Part shown: positions 1 through 6,488 of the stretch, in pieces | Position numbering within the stretch: position 1 is the first letter of the stretch | Layout of the letters: each line of letters begins with the position of its first letter | Origin: SURF-24 sp964537965 | GTDB lineage: Bacteria; Bacteroidota; Ignavibacteria; Ignavibacteriales; SURF-24 | Direction of reading: 5' to 3' | Length of the DNA: 6,874 bases | Assembly: GCA_964537965.1 (NCBI GenBank) | Contig: CAZIDB010000242.1 | Span: forward strand, 1-6,874 | The notes under the pieces: model-generated | The model's database searches: none | What the model saw: the letters and a program-made list of their open reading frames with translations, nothing else | What the model was told of the DNA's origin: nothing | Program-made: the position numbers and the translations under genes

Positions 1-1470
1 AAATTCAATTACATTATTTTTTACCTCAGTTATTTCATCTCCCATACTTCCGGTAACATCAAGTACAAAAACAATATCCGCAGAATGAACACCGCCGGTA
101 GTATCTTTCATTAAAGAGTAATCCTGAATCCTGTCTCCGTTTTCATAAAGGAAGATATTCTCATTTGCCAGGTTTGAAATGAGCGCTTCGTTCTCCACGT
201 TCACAACATGAAAGGTAAAATCAACAACAGGAAGATTTGATAAACGGAGAGTATCAATCACAACAGTTAATCCTGAATCTGATACTGGTGTGGCAGGAAT
301 AAAAACATTCCGACGAATTTCATCAAGCAACTGGCTATTATTTTTAATCTGAATGACAGCTTCTGATATTTTATCTTCATAACTTATGCTTGAACCAACG
401 GGAATTTTATAATCAGAAATTTTATTTCCATCAATATAAACTGAGTATTGGCTTGAAGCAGGAGTTAATCCTGAAGTCAGTTCAACATCAATACTTGCAT
501 TTGAAACGGCAGTATTAGGATTATAAACCTCTGCATAAGTGTTCAGCGAACGCGGGAATAACACACCATCTTCAATTGAAATGAAATTTGGTAAATCCCA
601 TCTTGTAAATACTTGTGATGAGAAATCAGGTTCAACTAAGGCAATAGTTACTTCCGTCGTTAACTCTTCACCTGTTAAAAGCTTTTTTGAATTCAATAAT
701 GTTTTTATGACAAGATCATATAATGTTCTCAATTCACTTTGAGAAAATGTCATGCTGTTATCGTTATAAATATCAACCCAGTTGCCAGCCATAATGCCAA
801 CTGGTCCATCAAATATTAATTCTGTTCCTATTCCTTTTGCTCCGGTTGATCTTTCCCATATTATTGTTTGCGGATGTGAGTAATCAACTACAAGCATAGT
901 ATCGTTTACTAAAAAGTTTTCTCCGTATTTGAATGAACCATCTCCCCATTTGCCAAGCGCAGGATCAATTACTAATCCGGATCCAAAGGTATGAGACTGG
1001 GAATCAAGATTAGTAATTCTCTGTATAATTTTCACGCTTTTTCCGTCATCTTGAAGCGTCATAAAAAATTCAAGTGAGAAAAGATTTTCTGCCATAGTGG
1101 AAATTGACAGAGTTTTATTTTCCATGCCCGGTAATGTCTTTCCTGTTTCAGTAAAATAATCTTCGTACCTGTACCATTCTCCATCAATTGAAAATAAAGG
1201 ATAAGAAGTTTTAGCGTATGGATGCCCATAAGTTACCTGGCAGTTGTTATCCAATAATCCTGCGGATAAACCATTGGTTGTACCAATTGTAAAATAACCT
1301 CCGGCAATCATTGTAATTTCTAAACTATTGTTGCTTAGCTCCCGGGATAATTCATTCGAAGTTGATTTATTCAATCCGTTATTACCGGTTTGCACAATGT
1401 CATAATCAGATTTTCTCTGGCAGAAAACTAAAGATGAAGTAACCAGAAGTAGTAGAATTATTTTTTTCAT
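1..1470 (-). CDS. Exported vWA-domain protein, 3' part cut off by the window edge
   Basis: This reading frame stays open for 490 codons from an ATG at 1470 to base 1, so the C-terminus lies outside the window. A strong ribosome site (AGGAG, 1476-1480) sits 5 bases before the ATG. Residues 1-17 form a signal peptide (MKKIILLLLVTSSLVFC, then Q). LVFC resembles a lipobox, but Phe next to Cys is atypical, so signal peptidase I cleavage is as likely. Residues about 30-300 are a beta-rich region I do not recognise. Residues about 300-400 look like an Ig-like sandwich. Residues about 405-455 (ending in NIFLYENGDRIQDYSL) have the pattern often seen just before a secreted vWA domain. The vWA domain begins near residue 463 (ADIVFVLDVTGSMGDE). 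Its metal-site motif is D471-x-T473-x-S475, a known variant of DxSxS. Only about 28 residues of the domain are visible. The gene follows the VIT-vWA gene after 21 bp and is probably co-transcribed with it. A T9SS sorting tail beyond the edge is likely but unseen. Confidence 0.9.
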   Translation of the reverse strand, partial: MKKIILLLLVTSSLVFCQRKSDYDIVQTGNNGLNKSTSNELSRELSNNSLEITMIAGGYFTIGTTNGLSAGLLDNNCQVTYGHPYAKTSYPLFSIDGEWYRYEDYFTETGKTLPGMENKTLSISTMAENLFSLEFFMTLQDDGKSVKIIQRITNLDSQSHTFGSGLVIDPALGKWGDGSFKYGENFLVNDTMLVVDYSHPQTIIWERSTGAKGIGTELIFDGPVGIMAGNWVDIYNDNSMTFSQSELRTLYDLVIKTLLNSKKLLTGEELTTEVTIALVEPDFSSQVFTRWDLPNFISIEDGVLFPRSLNTYAEVYNPNTAVSNASIDVELTSGLTPASSQYSVYIDGNKISDYKIPVGSSISYEDKISEAVIQIKNNSQLLDEIRRNVFIPATPVSDSGLTVVIDTLRLSNLPVVDFTFHVVNVENEALISNLANENIFLYENGDRIQDYSLMKDTTGGVHSADIVFVLDVTGSMGDEITEVKNNVIEF

Positions 1471-1491
1471 AGTAGCTCCTGTTTTAATGAA

Positions 1492-3582
1492 TTACCTTAC
1501 AAGAACCATTTTGCGTGTGTACCTGAAGTCACCTGCTTCAAGTGTATAAAAATAAGTACCGCTTGGTACAAACATTCCGTTAGAATTCCTGCTGTCCCAG
1601 GTTACAGAATAAACTCCTGGCGCTTTATCGTCATTTACCAAAAATCTTACAAGTCTTCCCAGTACATCATAAATCCTGATTGTTACGTGATAAGTTGATT
1701 TATTATCCGGCAACGAATACTTAATTGTTGTTGTAGGATTAAACGGGTTCGGATAGTTTTGTTCGAGTACAAATCGCTTTGGTAAGTTCTTTCCACTATT
1801 AACATCAGTAGTTGAAGGATCAATATACATAGCGGTGTAAGGAGTTAGGATTTGAAATTTCAGACTTAATTCTATAACCTGGTTTTTTAATTCTTCAGTT
1901 TCGCCATAAATCTGAATTAGGTCAAGAATGTGGTTAATTTTTGCTTTAGCCCAAAGTCTTGGTACGAATTTATGTCCGCCAATTGTGTCTGCGAAATAAA
2001 TCTGTTGTGAAAAAGAAACCGGTTTAGACATCATCTTACCGCTTACAGACACATTATACAAACCATTTCCATTGTATAATCCTAATTGCATTATCTGGCT
2101 TCCCCAGAATAAATCATTCGTTGCTTTGGGATAAATATCCCATGTAACTAAGCTGCTGAAATCAACATCAATATCCGTAAGTACCGGTTTAGAAATTCTC
2201 TGAAAGTGATCATTAACTACCAAAGCAATGCTGTCATCCGAAGTAATAAATTTAACATAGCCATGATTTTCAGAAGCTATATTTCCAAGCAGAGATTTAC
2301 TAATGTCATCTCCAACACCAAATGGAAATATCCTTACTGATTTTGTATTGTATCTTTTAGTGCGGTTCAGAATTGAATCCTGGTTTTTCTCTCCCCATGT
2401 AGGATAACCATCAGTAAGAAAAACTAAATTGTTGGAAGAAGAGTCTCCATAACTTTGCTGCAGGGATGATTTGAGAGATTCATCGATATTTGTCATTCCA
2501 AGTGCATACAAATTCTGGACGTACAATTTCGCATCGGCAATGTTATTTGCGGAAGCCTCAACAAGATCAGGTTTGAATTTTTCCACAAAGGTGCCAAAGG
2601 TAATTATGTTGAAGCGGTCAATTGAATTCAGATGATCAATAAAATTTTTCAGCGCTTCTTTAACCTGCTCTATCCTTGTTCCTTCCATACTTGATGAAAC
2701 ATCCGCAGTAAAGACAATATCTTTCGGTATAACATCATTGGAGTCTAATTTATCCGGCGGCGTTATCCATAAAGCATAAAAGCTGTCATCACCTATTGAA
2801 TCTTTTGGAGAAGGGGTGTAAGTAAGAATATTATAATTAACCTCAGTACGGTCAGTTTCAAATTGAACTAAGAGGTCTTTATCAGGATAAAAATTTTCAT
2901 CACCATAAAAAAGTTTGTAATGATTATCAGCAATCTTATCAAGCTTTGTAGCGGTTGAATTACCATGACTTGGTGAAGTAAAACTTGTGTAAGAATATTT
3001 TGATTGAGCTTCAAGGTTTAGTGAAACCAACTGCAACGGCTTGGATGAAAGCCCCATTGTATTCAGTTGAAATTTATATTCAACAACTCCAAGGTCATAC
3101 TTCAACGGTTCAATATAAGTTACTTCTGTGCGAACTTCGCTTAATGCATTAACAGGTACAATGCTTAAGCGGAAAAGATTATCACCAAGTTCTTCAAGTA
3201 AGGCAGGATCCAGCCACTGGCGCAACTTTTCATTGTATTGATTAACAGCTTCCTGCCTTTCTTTAATTTCAGCAACATATCTCTGGTTATTAACCCAATA
3301 GACCAATTCCGTTATTGTAGCATCTTCAGGTAAAGGAAAGATATAGATTGTTTCAACGGAATTGTTCAATTCATTATAGAAAGTCTGATCGATATGAGTA
3401 ACCGCAACCTGTTCCTGGATATCTACAGTTGTGTTTACTTTCTGAATCCACATTTTGTTATAATTCTGTGTGCTCCATCTTGGTCTTGAGAACAATGCAC
3501 CTACAGCCATTATTTGCTGGGAAGAAGTAATTATAATAATGCTGATAAGGAAAAAAGTTTTTAGTAGTATTTTTATTTTCAT
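1492..3582 (-). CDS. VIT and vWA domain protein with type IX secretion sorting domain
   Basis: This complete 696-residue protein is probably exported by a Sec signal peptide (residues 1-26, ending QQIMA) and then carried across the outer membrane by the type IX system. Residues about 47-172 form a VIT (inter-alpha-trypsin inhibitor-like) domain, with IYIFPLPEDATITELVYWVN and then EIKERQEAVNQY. Residues about 285-460 form a vWA domain with a complete metal site: D294-x-S296-x-S298, T364 and D391 (FLTDGYPTWG). Residues 541-590 carry PRLWAKAKI and LTPYTAMYID, which are typical of the region after vWA in VIT-vWA proteins. Residues 604-696 are a type A T9SS sorting domain (FVLEQNYPNPFNP, then IYDVLGRLV and GTYFYTLEAG). 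The ATG at 3582 has GGGG 5 bases upstream and AAGGTG 10 bases upstream; which one pairs with 16S rRNA is unclear. The gene leads a probable operon with the vWA gene to its left. The domains and secretion route are clear. The role is not; binding a partner or surface scaffolding through a divalent metal is the family expectation. Confidence 0.95.
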   Translation of the reverse strand: MKIKILLKTFFLISIIIITSSQQIMAVGALFSRPRWSTQNYNKMWIQKVNTTVDIQEQVAVTHIDQTFYNELNNSVETIYIFPLPEDATITELVYWVNNQRYVAEIKERQEAVNQYNEKLRQWLDPALLEELGDNLFRLSIVPVNALSEVRTEVTYIEPLKYDLGVVEYKFQLNTMGLSSKPLQLVSLNLEAQSKYSYTSFTSPSHGNSTATKLDKIADNHYKLFYGDENFYPDKDLLVQFETDRTEVNYNILTYTPSPKDSIGDDSFYALWITPPDKLDSNDVIPKDIVFTADVSSSMEGTRIEQVKEALKNFIDHLNSIDRFNIITFGTFVEKFKPDLVEASANNIADAKLYVQNLYALGMTNIDESLKSSLQQSYGDSSSNNLVFLTDGYPTWGEKNQDSILNRTKRYNTKSVRIFPFGVGDDISKSLLGNIASENHGYVKFITSDDSIALVVNDHFQRISKPVLTDIDVDFSSLVTWDIYPKATNDLFWGSQIMQLGLYNGNGLYNVSVSGKMMSKPVSFSQQIYFADTIGGHKFVPRLWAKAKINHILDLIQIYGETEELKNQVIELSLKFQILTPYTAMYIDPSTTDVNSGKNLPKRFVLEQNYPNPFNPTTTIKYSLPDNKSTYHVTIRIYDVLGRLVRFLVNDDKAPGVYSVTWDSRNSNGMFVPSGTYFYTLEAGDFRYTRKMVLVR

Positions 3583-3667
3583 AATAGCCCCGCACCTTGT
3601 TTATTATTTTGAAGGCAAGAAAGACAATTATTATTCCACAGGAAAATTATTCAATAAATCAATGAAA

Positions 3668-3675
3668 CAAAATTA
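3668..3675 (-). promoter_or_regulatory. Candidate Bacteroidota-type -7 element for the vWA operon
   Basis: The minus strand reads TAATTTTG, an exact match to the Bacteroidota primary sigma factor -7 consensus TAxxTTTG. It lies about 85 bases upstream of the ATG at 3582, which would give a leader of about 80 bases. Upstream there is only a T-rich stretch (TTTTCG) and no clear TTG at -33, so the match could be chance in AT-rich DNA. Confidence 0.3.
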
Positions 3676-3893
3676 TTTTTATAAAATTACATGCGAAAAT
3701 TTTTCGGGATGGAAATATTTTGCGGAGGGAAAATGAAATGAGATGGAGATTATAATAGAATTATCCTCCTCCCATTTATTCCAATTCGTGCAAGCTGACT
3801 GATATCTTTAAATTCATTAATGTTTTCAGAATTAATGGTAATCGACTAAGTATTTTACTTACCATATGCATTTTTACTAATCATTGCTCAATC

Positions 3894-3926
3894 AAACTCC
3901 TCTCTGTCTCTAACAAAGAGGAGTTT
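3894..3926 (-). terminator. Hairpin downstream of the 239-residue gene, probable weak terminator
   Basis: Ten perfectly paired bases (AAACTCCTCT at 3894-3903 with AGAGGAGTTT at 3917-3926) enclose a 13-base loop. On the minus strand the hairpin starts 26 bases after the stop codon at 3953, the right place for a terminator of that gene. Only TTTGATT follows or overlaps the 3' arm, so the U-tract is weak. It could instead stabilise the mRNA end. Confidence 0.45.
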
Positions 3927-3952
3927 AATATTACTTTAAACTAATTCATGAA

Positions 3953-4672
3953 TTAATGAGTTTTTTCTTCTTCAATAACTTTTGTAGTTCCCTTCTTTGC
4001 CCTTATTTGCAATTTACTCCAAGAGTAATCTTCAAATCTTGTAGGTCTTGTTATTTTGTAAAGTGTTTCACCTGCATTCATTATTTCATGCATCATGTCC
4101 CATAGTTCATTAAGTCTTGCTGTATTTTCAACAATATGATTTTCATTTGTTTTCAGTTTATTATATTGTTCAGTATTAGCATCCTTTAATGATTTATGTA
4201 TATTCATAAGTGAAGTTCGAGCTTCATCTGAATAACCCTTATGCTTTAGTGCAGTAATGTTATCATCAATATTTTTCAATACAATTTTAAGTTTTTCGGT
4301 AAAACCTTCAACATCTCCTTGGGAAATTCTATCCAATACTGTTTTTATTCCAAAATCATCCGGTTTAATCCTTAAACTTGTTGTTCTTGTAACATAACCC
4401 TCAAGTCTGCTCAACAAATCCTTTGAAGAATTCATCAGATTTGTCATTCTGTTATTCAGAAAAGAAATCTCATCCTTTAAATTTTGGGGATGGATAATTT
4501 CATCAACTTCAGTAAGTGTGGTTTTGAAATTTGTTATGAATCTTTCGTTGAAGTTTGGAGAATAGTTAATGAAATCTGTTTTATCTCTTTCGAGACTGGT
4601 TAATAGTAAACTGCCGACAACTGGAAGTTCTTCATATCGGCAGTTAAACTTTTTTAAAGTTTTTCCTGCCAT
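3953..4672 (-). CDS. Conserved-looking helical cytoplasmic protein of unknown function
   Basis: I do not recognise a named family for this 239-residue protein. The ATG at 4672 is supported by AGAGGG (4680-4685) 7 bases upstream, and the stop is TAA at 3953. There is no signal peptide and no membrane segment. Almost the whole chain looks alpha-helical and charged, with possible coiled coil around residues 55-95 and 155-200. The start (MAGKTLKKFN, then YEELPVVGSLLLTSLERDK), the central DDFGIK (105-110) and ALKHKGYSDE (141-150) look like conserved anchors. From memory, uncharacterised Bacteroidota proteins of similar size share this style, but I could not check that. It stands alone: more than 200 bp separate it from the divergent hydrolase gene, and 370 bp separate it from the vWA operon. 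The Lys/Glu-rich tail (KKGTTKVIEEEKTH) is probably disordered. No function is assigned. Confidence 0.85.
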   Translation of the reverse strand: MAGKTLKKFNCRYEELPVVGSLLLTSLERDKTDFINYSPNFNERFITNFKTTLTEVDEIIHPQNLKDEISFLNNRMTNLMNSSKDLLSRLEGYVTRTTSLRIKPDDFGIKTVLDRISQGDVEGFTEKLKIVLKNIDDNITALKHKGYSDEARTSLMNIHKSLKDANTEQYNKLKTNENHIVENTARLNELWDMMHEIMNAGETLYKITRPTRFEDYSWSKLQIRAKKGTTKVIEEEKTH

Positions 4673-4874
4673 AATTGTGCCCTCTTATTTATTATAGAAT
4701 TGATACCGTCAGTAAATTAATCTATTGGATTACAAATAGCAATCTAAAAATTAGATATAAATAGCCCGTATAATAACTCCTCTGCTCCTAAAACAATCAT
4801 TAATTACCTGTAACCTTCGAAATGTAATTATGTCTAAATATCAGAATTTCAATTGCTTTAAAATGGAGAACTAA
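4673..4874. promoter_or_regulatory. Divergent intergenic region with the promoters of two genes
   Basis: This 202-bp AT-rich region separates the starts of the minus-strand 239-residue gene and the plus-strand hydrolase gene, so promoters for both should lie here. A plus-strand TATAAT at 4769-4774 is a possible -10 for the hydrolase, with no good -35 at 16-18 bases. No convincing TAxxTTTG element or operator palindrome was found on either strand. Confidence 0.4.
4865..4868 (+). promoter_or_regulatory. Ribosome binding site that fixes the GTG start of the hydrolase gene
   Basis: GGAG lies 6 bases before the GTG at 4875. An in-frame TAA (4872-4874) directly precedes the GTG, so no earlier start is possible. 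The signal peptide begins immediately after it. Together these make GTG the start codon with good confidence. Confidence 0.75.
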
Positions 4875-5885
4875 GTGAATAAACTTTTAATATTAATTGT
4901 CATTTTTCTCTCGCTCAATTCAAATATTTCAATTGCTCAGGGTCTTGAAGTCAGGCTTACTTTTAATGAAGCGGTAAGCAAAGAGCCGCTTACAGGCAGA
5001 GTACTGTTATTTTTCAACAAGAATACTAATGCTTCATTCAATAGTCCAAGAATTAGCAATCCTGTACCTTCATTCGCAGTGGATGTTAAAGATTGGAAGC
5101 AAGGTGAATTCTTAACGATCACAAGTAAAGATGTTACCAACTGGATGGGAAACCTTGACTCATTAGCAGGATGGTACGCAGTGCAGGCAGTAATTAAAAC
5201 AAATACACAAGAGAGATTTTTAGGTGCTGCCGGTAATGGTTATACAGATAAGAATGTTATCTATATTGAAAATGGAAACAATAAATGCCCTGTAAATCTG
5301 CTGTTTAATGTAACTTCACCCGGAAGAAGAAAATTTCGTGAGACAGATCTTATAAAAGAAATAAAAATNNNNNNNNNNNNNNNNNNNNNNNNNNNNNNNN
5401 NNNNNNNNNNNNNNNNNNNNNNNNNNNNNNNNNNNNNNNNNNNNNNNNNNNNNNNNNNNNNNNNNNNNAAAGATTGGATAAATCTTGATAAACTTCTTGG
5501 CTGCGGAGAACAAATGTATTCGTTTGATGCAGCTTTTAGTAAACGGGACAAAGATGGAAAACCTGAACATCTGTTTGATTGGGAAACAGGAAAAGTTAGT
5601 CCTGAAGTGGCTAACTCCTGGGCAAAATATGATTTGAGTAAAGTTGTGACTAAGCTTGATAACAAACAAAAGAAAATGTTATCTAATAAAATTCATATTT
5701 ATGTTGGTGAGGATGATGAACTCGGTTTAAACATCCCGGTTAAGGCTTTTAAGAATACTTTAGAAAAATCCGGTATTAATTCCGAGATTGTATTTTTTGA
5801 GAAAGGTGGTCACTCAAATTTGTGGACAGAAGAACTTAAAAACAGTATTCATTATCAGATCGATGCAATTTTAAAAGAAAAATAA
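4875..5885 (+). CDS. Exported alpha/beta-hydrolase (esterase-like) protein, interrupted by an assembly gap
   Basis: Translation starts at GTG and runs in frame to TAA at 5885, through 100 N that replace about residues 165-198. Residues 1-21 are a signal peptide (ending SISIA, then QGLEV), so the protein is periplasmic or secreted. Residues about 24-150 form a beta-rich N-terminal domain (LTFNEAVSKEPLTGRVLLFF). After the gap, residues 199-336 look like the C-terminal part of an esterase-like alpha/beta-hydrolase. VGEDDE (278-282) probably supplies the acid at D280 or D281, and GGHSNLW (H313) the catalytic His. CGEQMYSFDAAFSKRDKDGKPE followed by TGKVSPEVA matches, from memory, a family of secreted hydrolases that have the same N-terminal domain and run to well over 500 residues. 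The nucleophile elbow (GxSxG) is not visible and should lie in the gap. Thirty-four codons are too few for the missing core, so the real gap is probably several hundred bases. The substrate is unknown. The gene appears to stand alone. Confidence 0.8.
   Translation: MNKLLILIVIFLSLNSNISIAQGLEVRLTFNEAVSKEPLTGRVLLFFNKNTNASFNSPRISNPVPSFAVDVKDWKQGEFLTITSKDVTNWMGNLDSLAGWYAVQAVIKTNTQERFLGAAGNGYTDKNVIYIENGNNKCPVNLLFNVTSPGRRKFRETDLIKEIKXXXXXXXXXXXXXXXXXXXXXXXXXXXXXXXXXXKDWINLDKLLGCGEQMYSFDAAFSKRDKDGKPEHLFDWETGKVSPEVANSWAKYDLSKVVTKLDNKQKKMLSNKIHIYVGEDDELGLNIPVKAFKNTLEKSGINSEIVFFEKGGHSNLWTEELKNSIHYQIDAILKEK
5369..5468. other. Assembly gap (100 N)
   Basis: Exactly 100 undetermined bases are the conventional placeholder for a scaffold gap of unknown length. 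The reading frame is open on both sides, and with 100 bases it happens to be continuous (one chance in three). The hydrolase core that should lie here does not fit in 100 bases. Coordinates to the right of this point are therefore probably shifted relative to the true genome. Confidence 0.95.
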
Positions 5886-5951
5886 TTCCACTGAAAAAAT
5901 TATTTATATCAATACATAATAAACAGAATTATATTTTACGAGATTAAATTC

Positions 5952-5997
5952 TTGCTCTTACTCCAGCCTAAGGCTGGTAAACTTAATATTGCTCTTA
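5952..5997. repeat. 9-bp direct repeats flanking a palindrome
   Basis: TTGCTCTTA occurs at 5952-5960 and again at 5989-5997, on either side of the palindrome at 5963-5977. The arrangement resembles a very small inserted element with a target duplication. At this length in AT-rich DNA it may also be chance. Confidence 0.35.
5963..5977. repeat. 15-bp palindrome, possible terminator hairpin or REP-like element
   Basis: CCAGCCT (5963-5969) and AGGCTGG (5971-5977) are perfect inverse complements around one central A; in RNA this would fold as six pairs with a 3-base loop. It is much more GC-rich than its surroundings and lies 77 bases after the hydrolase stop. No T-run follows on either strand, which argues against a classical terminator. 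A dispersed palindromic repeat is an alternative. Confidence 0.45.
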
Positions 5998-6025
5998 TTC
6001 TTTACCTTACCATTATTTATTGTTC

Positions 6026-6039
6026 GTTAACATCAACTT
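6026..6039. repeat. 14-bp direct repeat, copy 1 (copy 2 at 6225-6238 inside hepT)
   Basis: GTTAACATCAACTT is present here and again, identically and in the same orientation, at 6225-6238, where it is antisense to hepT codons for EVDVN. The flanks do not align, so this is not a longer duplicated piece of hepT. Confidence 0.5.
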
Positions 6040-6096
6040 TTATTTACGTTTTTTTAAAAAGAGTTGCACAACAGTCAATATTCTATTATCCATTAA

Positions 6097-6117
6097 CTTA
6101 GCTTCGCCCAAGATGAC
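6097..6117 (-). repeat. Diverged copy of a widespread intergenic repeat (VILSEAKDL-type)
   Basis: On the minus strand this 21-base segment begins GTCATCTTGGGCGAAGC and translates as VILGEAK. It matches, with about three differences, the common bacterial intergenic sequence GTCATCCTGAGCGAAGCGAA, whose spurious translations VILSEAKDL and CHPERSEG are frequent in databases. The recognition is from memory. The match is good but short. Confidence 0.4.
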
Positions 6118-6155
6118 AATTCTTTTTTTGGTCAGCACACTATTCTTAAAAACCA

Positions 6156-6488
6156 TTATTTTATTATTTTCTCAAGAGATTTTATCAAGTGTGGCAGATT
6201 ATATTGTATCGTGTCCCAAACGCGGTTAACATCAACTTCAAAATATCCATGTATCAATCGGTTTCTCATTCCTGTAATGTCTTTCCATAGTACATCAGGA
6301 TTTTGCAAACATGTTTCTTTAGATATTTTTGCTGCGGCTTCTCCAATTATTTCAATCTCTTTAATAACTGAGAGGATGAGTATTCTGTTTTTCTTAAACT
6401 CTCTTTTCTTTATACCTTTTACAAATGACAACGCTTCTACAGAAGCTTCAATCATATGTTGTATTCTGAATTTATCTTCCGGCTTCAT
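6156..6488 (-). CDS. hepT: HepT-like HEPN toxin (DUF86) of an MntA-HepT toxin-antitoxin pair
   Basis: This is a complete 110-residue HEPN-fold protein, the normal length for the HepT/DUF86 family. Characterised relatives are RNases that dimerise and form a complex with the MntA nucleotidyltransferase. The diagnostic motif RX4HXY is intact at R75, H80 and Y82 (GMRNRLIHGYF). Y82 is the expected site at which MntA attaches AMP to block the toxin. Upstream, EIIGEAAAKIS-like residues (45-56) and VLWKDI (67-72) also fit the family. The ATG at 6488 lies inside the end of mntA, a 17-bp overlap, with only a weak GAAG site 6 bases upstream (6495-6498). Translation is therefore probably coupled to mntA. 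No key residue is missing, so the toxin is likely functional. The stop codon overlaps an ATG (TAATG) that opens a short frame judged spurious. Confidence 0.93.
   Translation of the reverse strand: MKPEDKFRIQHMIEASVEALSFVKGIKKREFKKNRILILSVIKEIEIIGEAAAKISKETCLQNPDVLWKDITGMRNRLIHGYFEVDVNRVWDTIQYNLPHLIKSLEKIIK

Larger units (their letters stand above)
3583..3952. other. Intergenic region between the 239-residue gene and the vWA operon
   Basis: This 370-bp AT-rich stretch shows no credible gene on either strand. A plus-strand frame that enters it from 3470 is antisense to the start of the VIT-vWA gene, has no ribosome site and has no family resemblance. The region holds the candidate operon promoter (3668-3675) and the hairpin at 3894-3926. 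It also contains an AT-rich inverted repeat, CATTAAT at 3815-3821 and ATTAATG at 3831-3837, with a 9-base loop and no T-run, of uncertain meaning. Confidence 0.6.
5886..6155. other. Intergenic region with several small repeats
   Basis: These 270 bp separate two convergent genes, the hydrolase (plus) and hepT (minus). No credible gene is seen. A plus-strand frame from 6020 runs antisense into hepT and is low-complexity and hydrophobic. A 38-codon minus-strand frame that starts at the hepT stop looks repeat-derived. The stretch holds a 15-bp palindrome, a pair of 9-bp direct repeats, one copy of a 14-bp direct repeat and a diverged widespread intergenic repeat, each listed separately. No strong bidirectional terminator with a T-tract was found. 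Confidence 0.6.

Noticed and set aside
539..742. Plus-strand 67-codon frame
   Set aside because: It lies fully antisense to the well-supported vWA gene, has no ribosome site and no protein-like features.
1420..1470. Lipoprotein signal in the second vWA protein (LVFC)
   Set aside because: Cys is correctly placed, but Phe before it is not a normal lipobox residue, so I did not call it a lipoprotein.
3470..3736. Plus-strand 88-codon frame
   Set aside because: It starts antisense to the signal-peptide end of the VIT-vWA gene and runs into the promoter region. The hydrophobic look comes from AT-rich codons, and no ribosome site precedes it.
4691..4696. Minus-strand TATAAT upstream of the 239-residue gene
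   Set aside because: It would place transcription start on top of the ribosome binding site at 4680-4685, and there is no -35 element at a proper distance.
3895..4783. AACTCCTCT on both sides of the 239-residue gene (3895-3903 and 4775-4783)
   Set aside because: The shared word is only 9 bases and one copy is explained as a hairpin arm. There is no transposase, so this is not good evidence for an inserted unit.
6040..6156. 38-codon minus-strand frame overlapping the hepT stop (TAATG)
   Set aside because: The overlap resembles translational coupling, but the peptide contains VILGEAK, the hallmark of a non-coding intergenic repeat read as protein, and its ends show no protein family features.
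6020..6229. Plus-strand 69-codon frame
   Set aside because: It overlaps hepT on the opposite strand and consists mainly of low-complexity hydrophobic residues from T-rich DNA, without a ribosome site.
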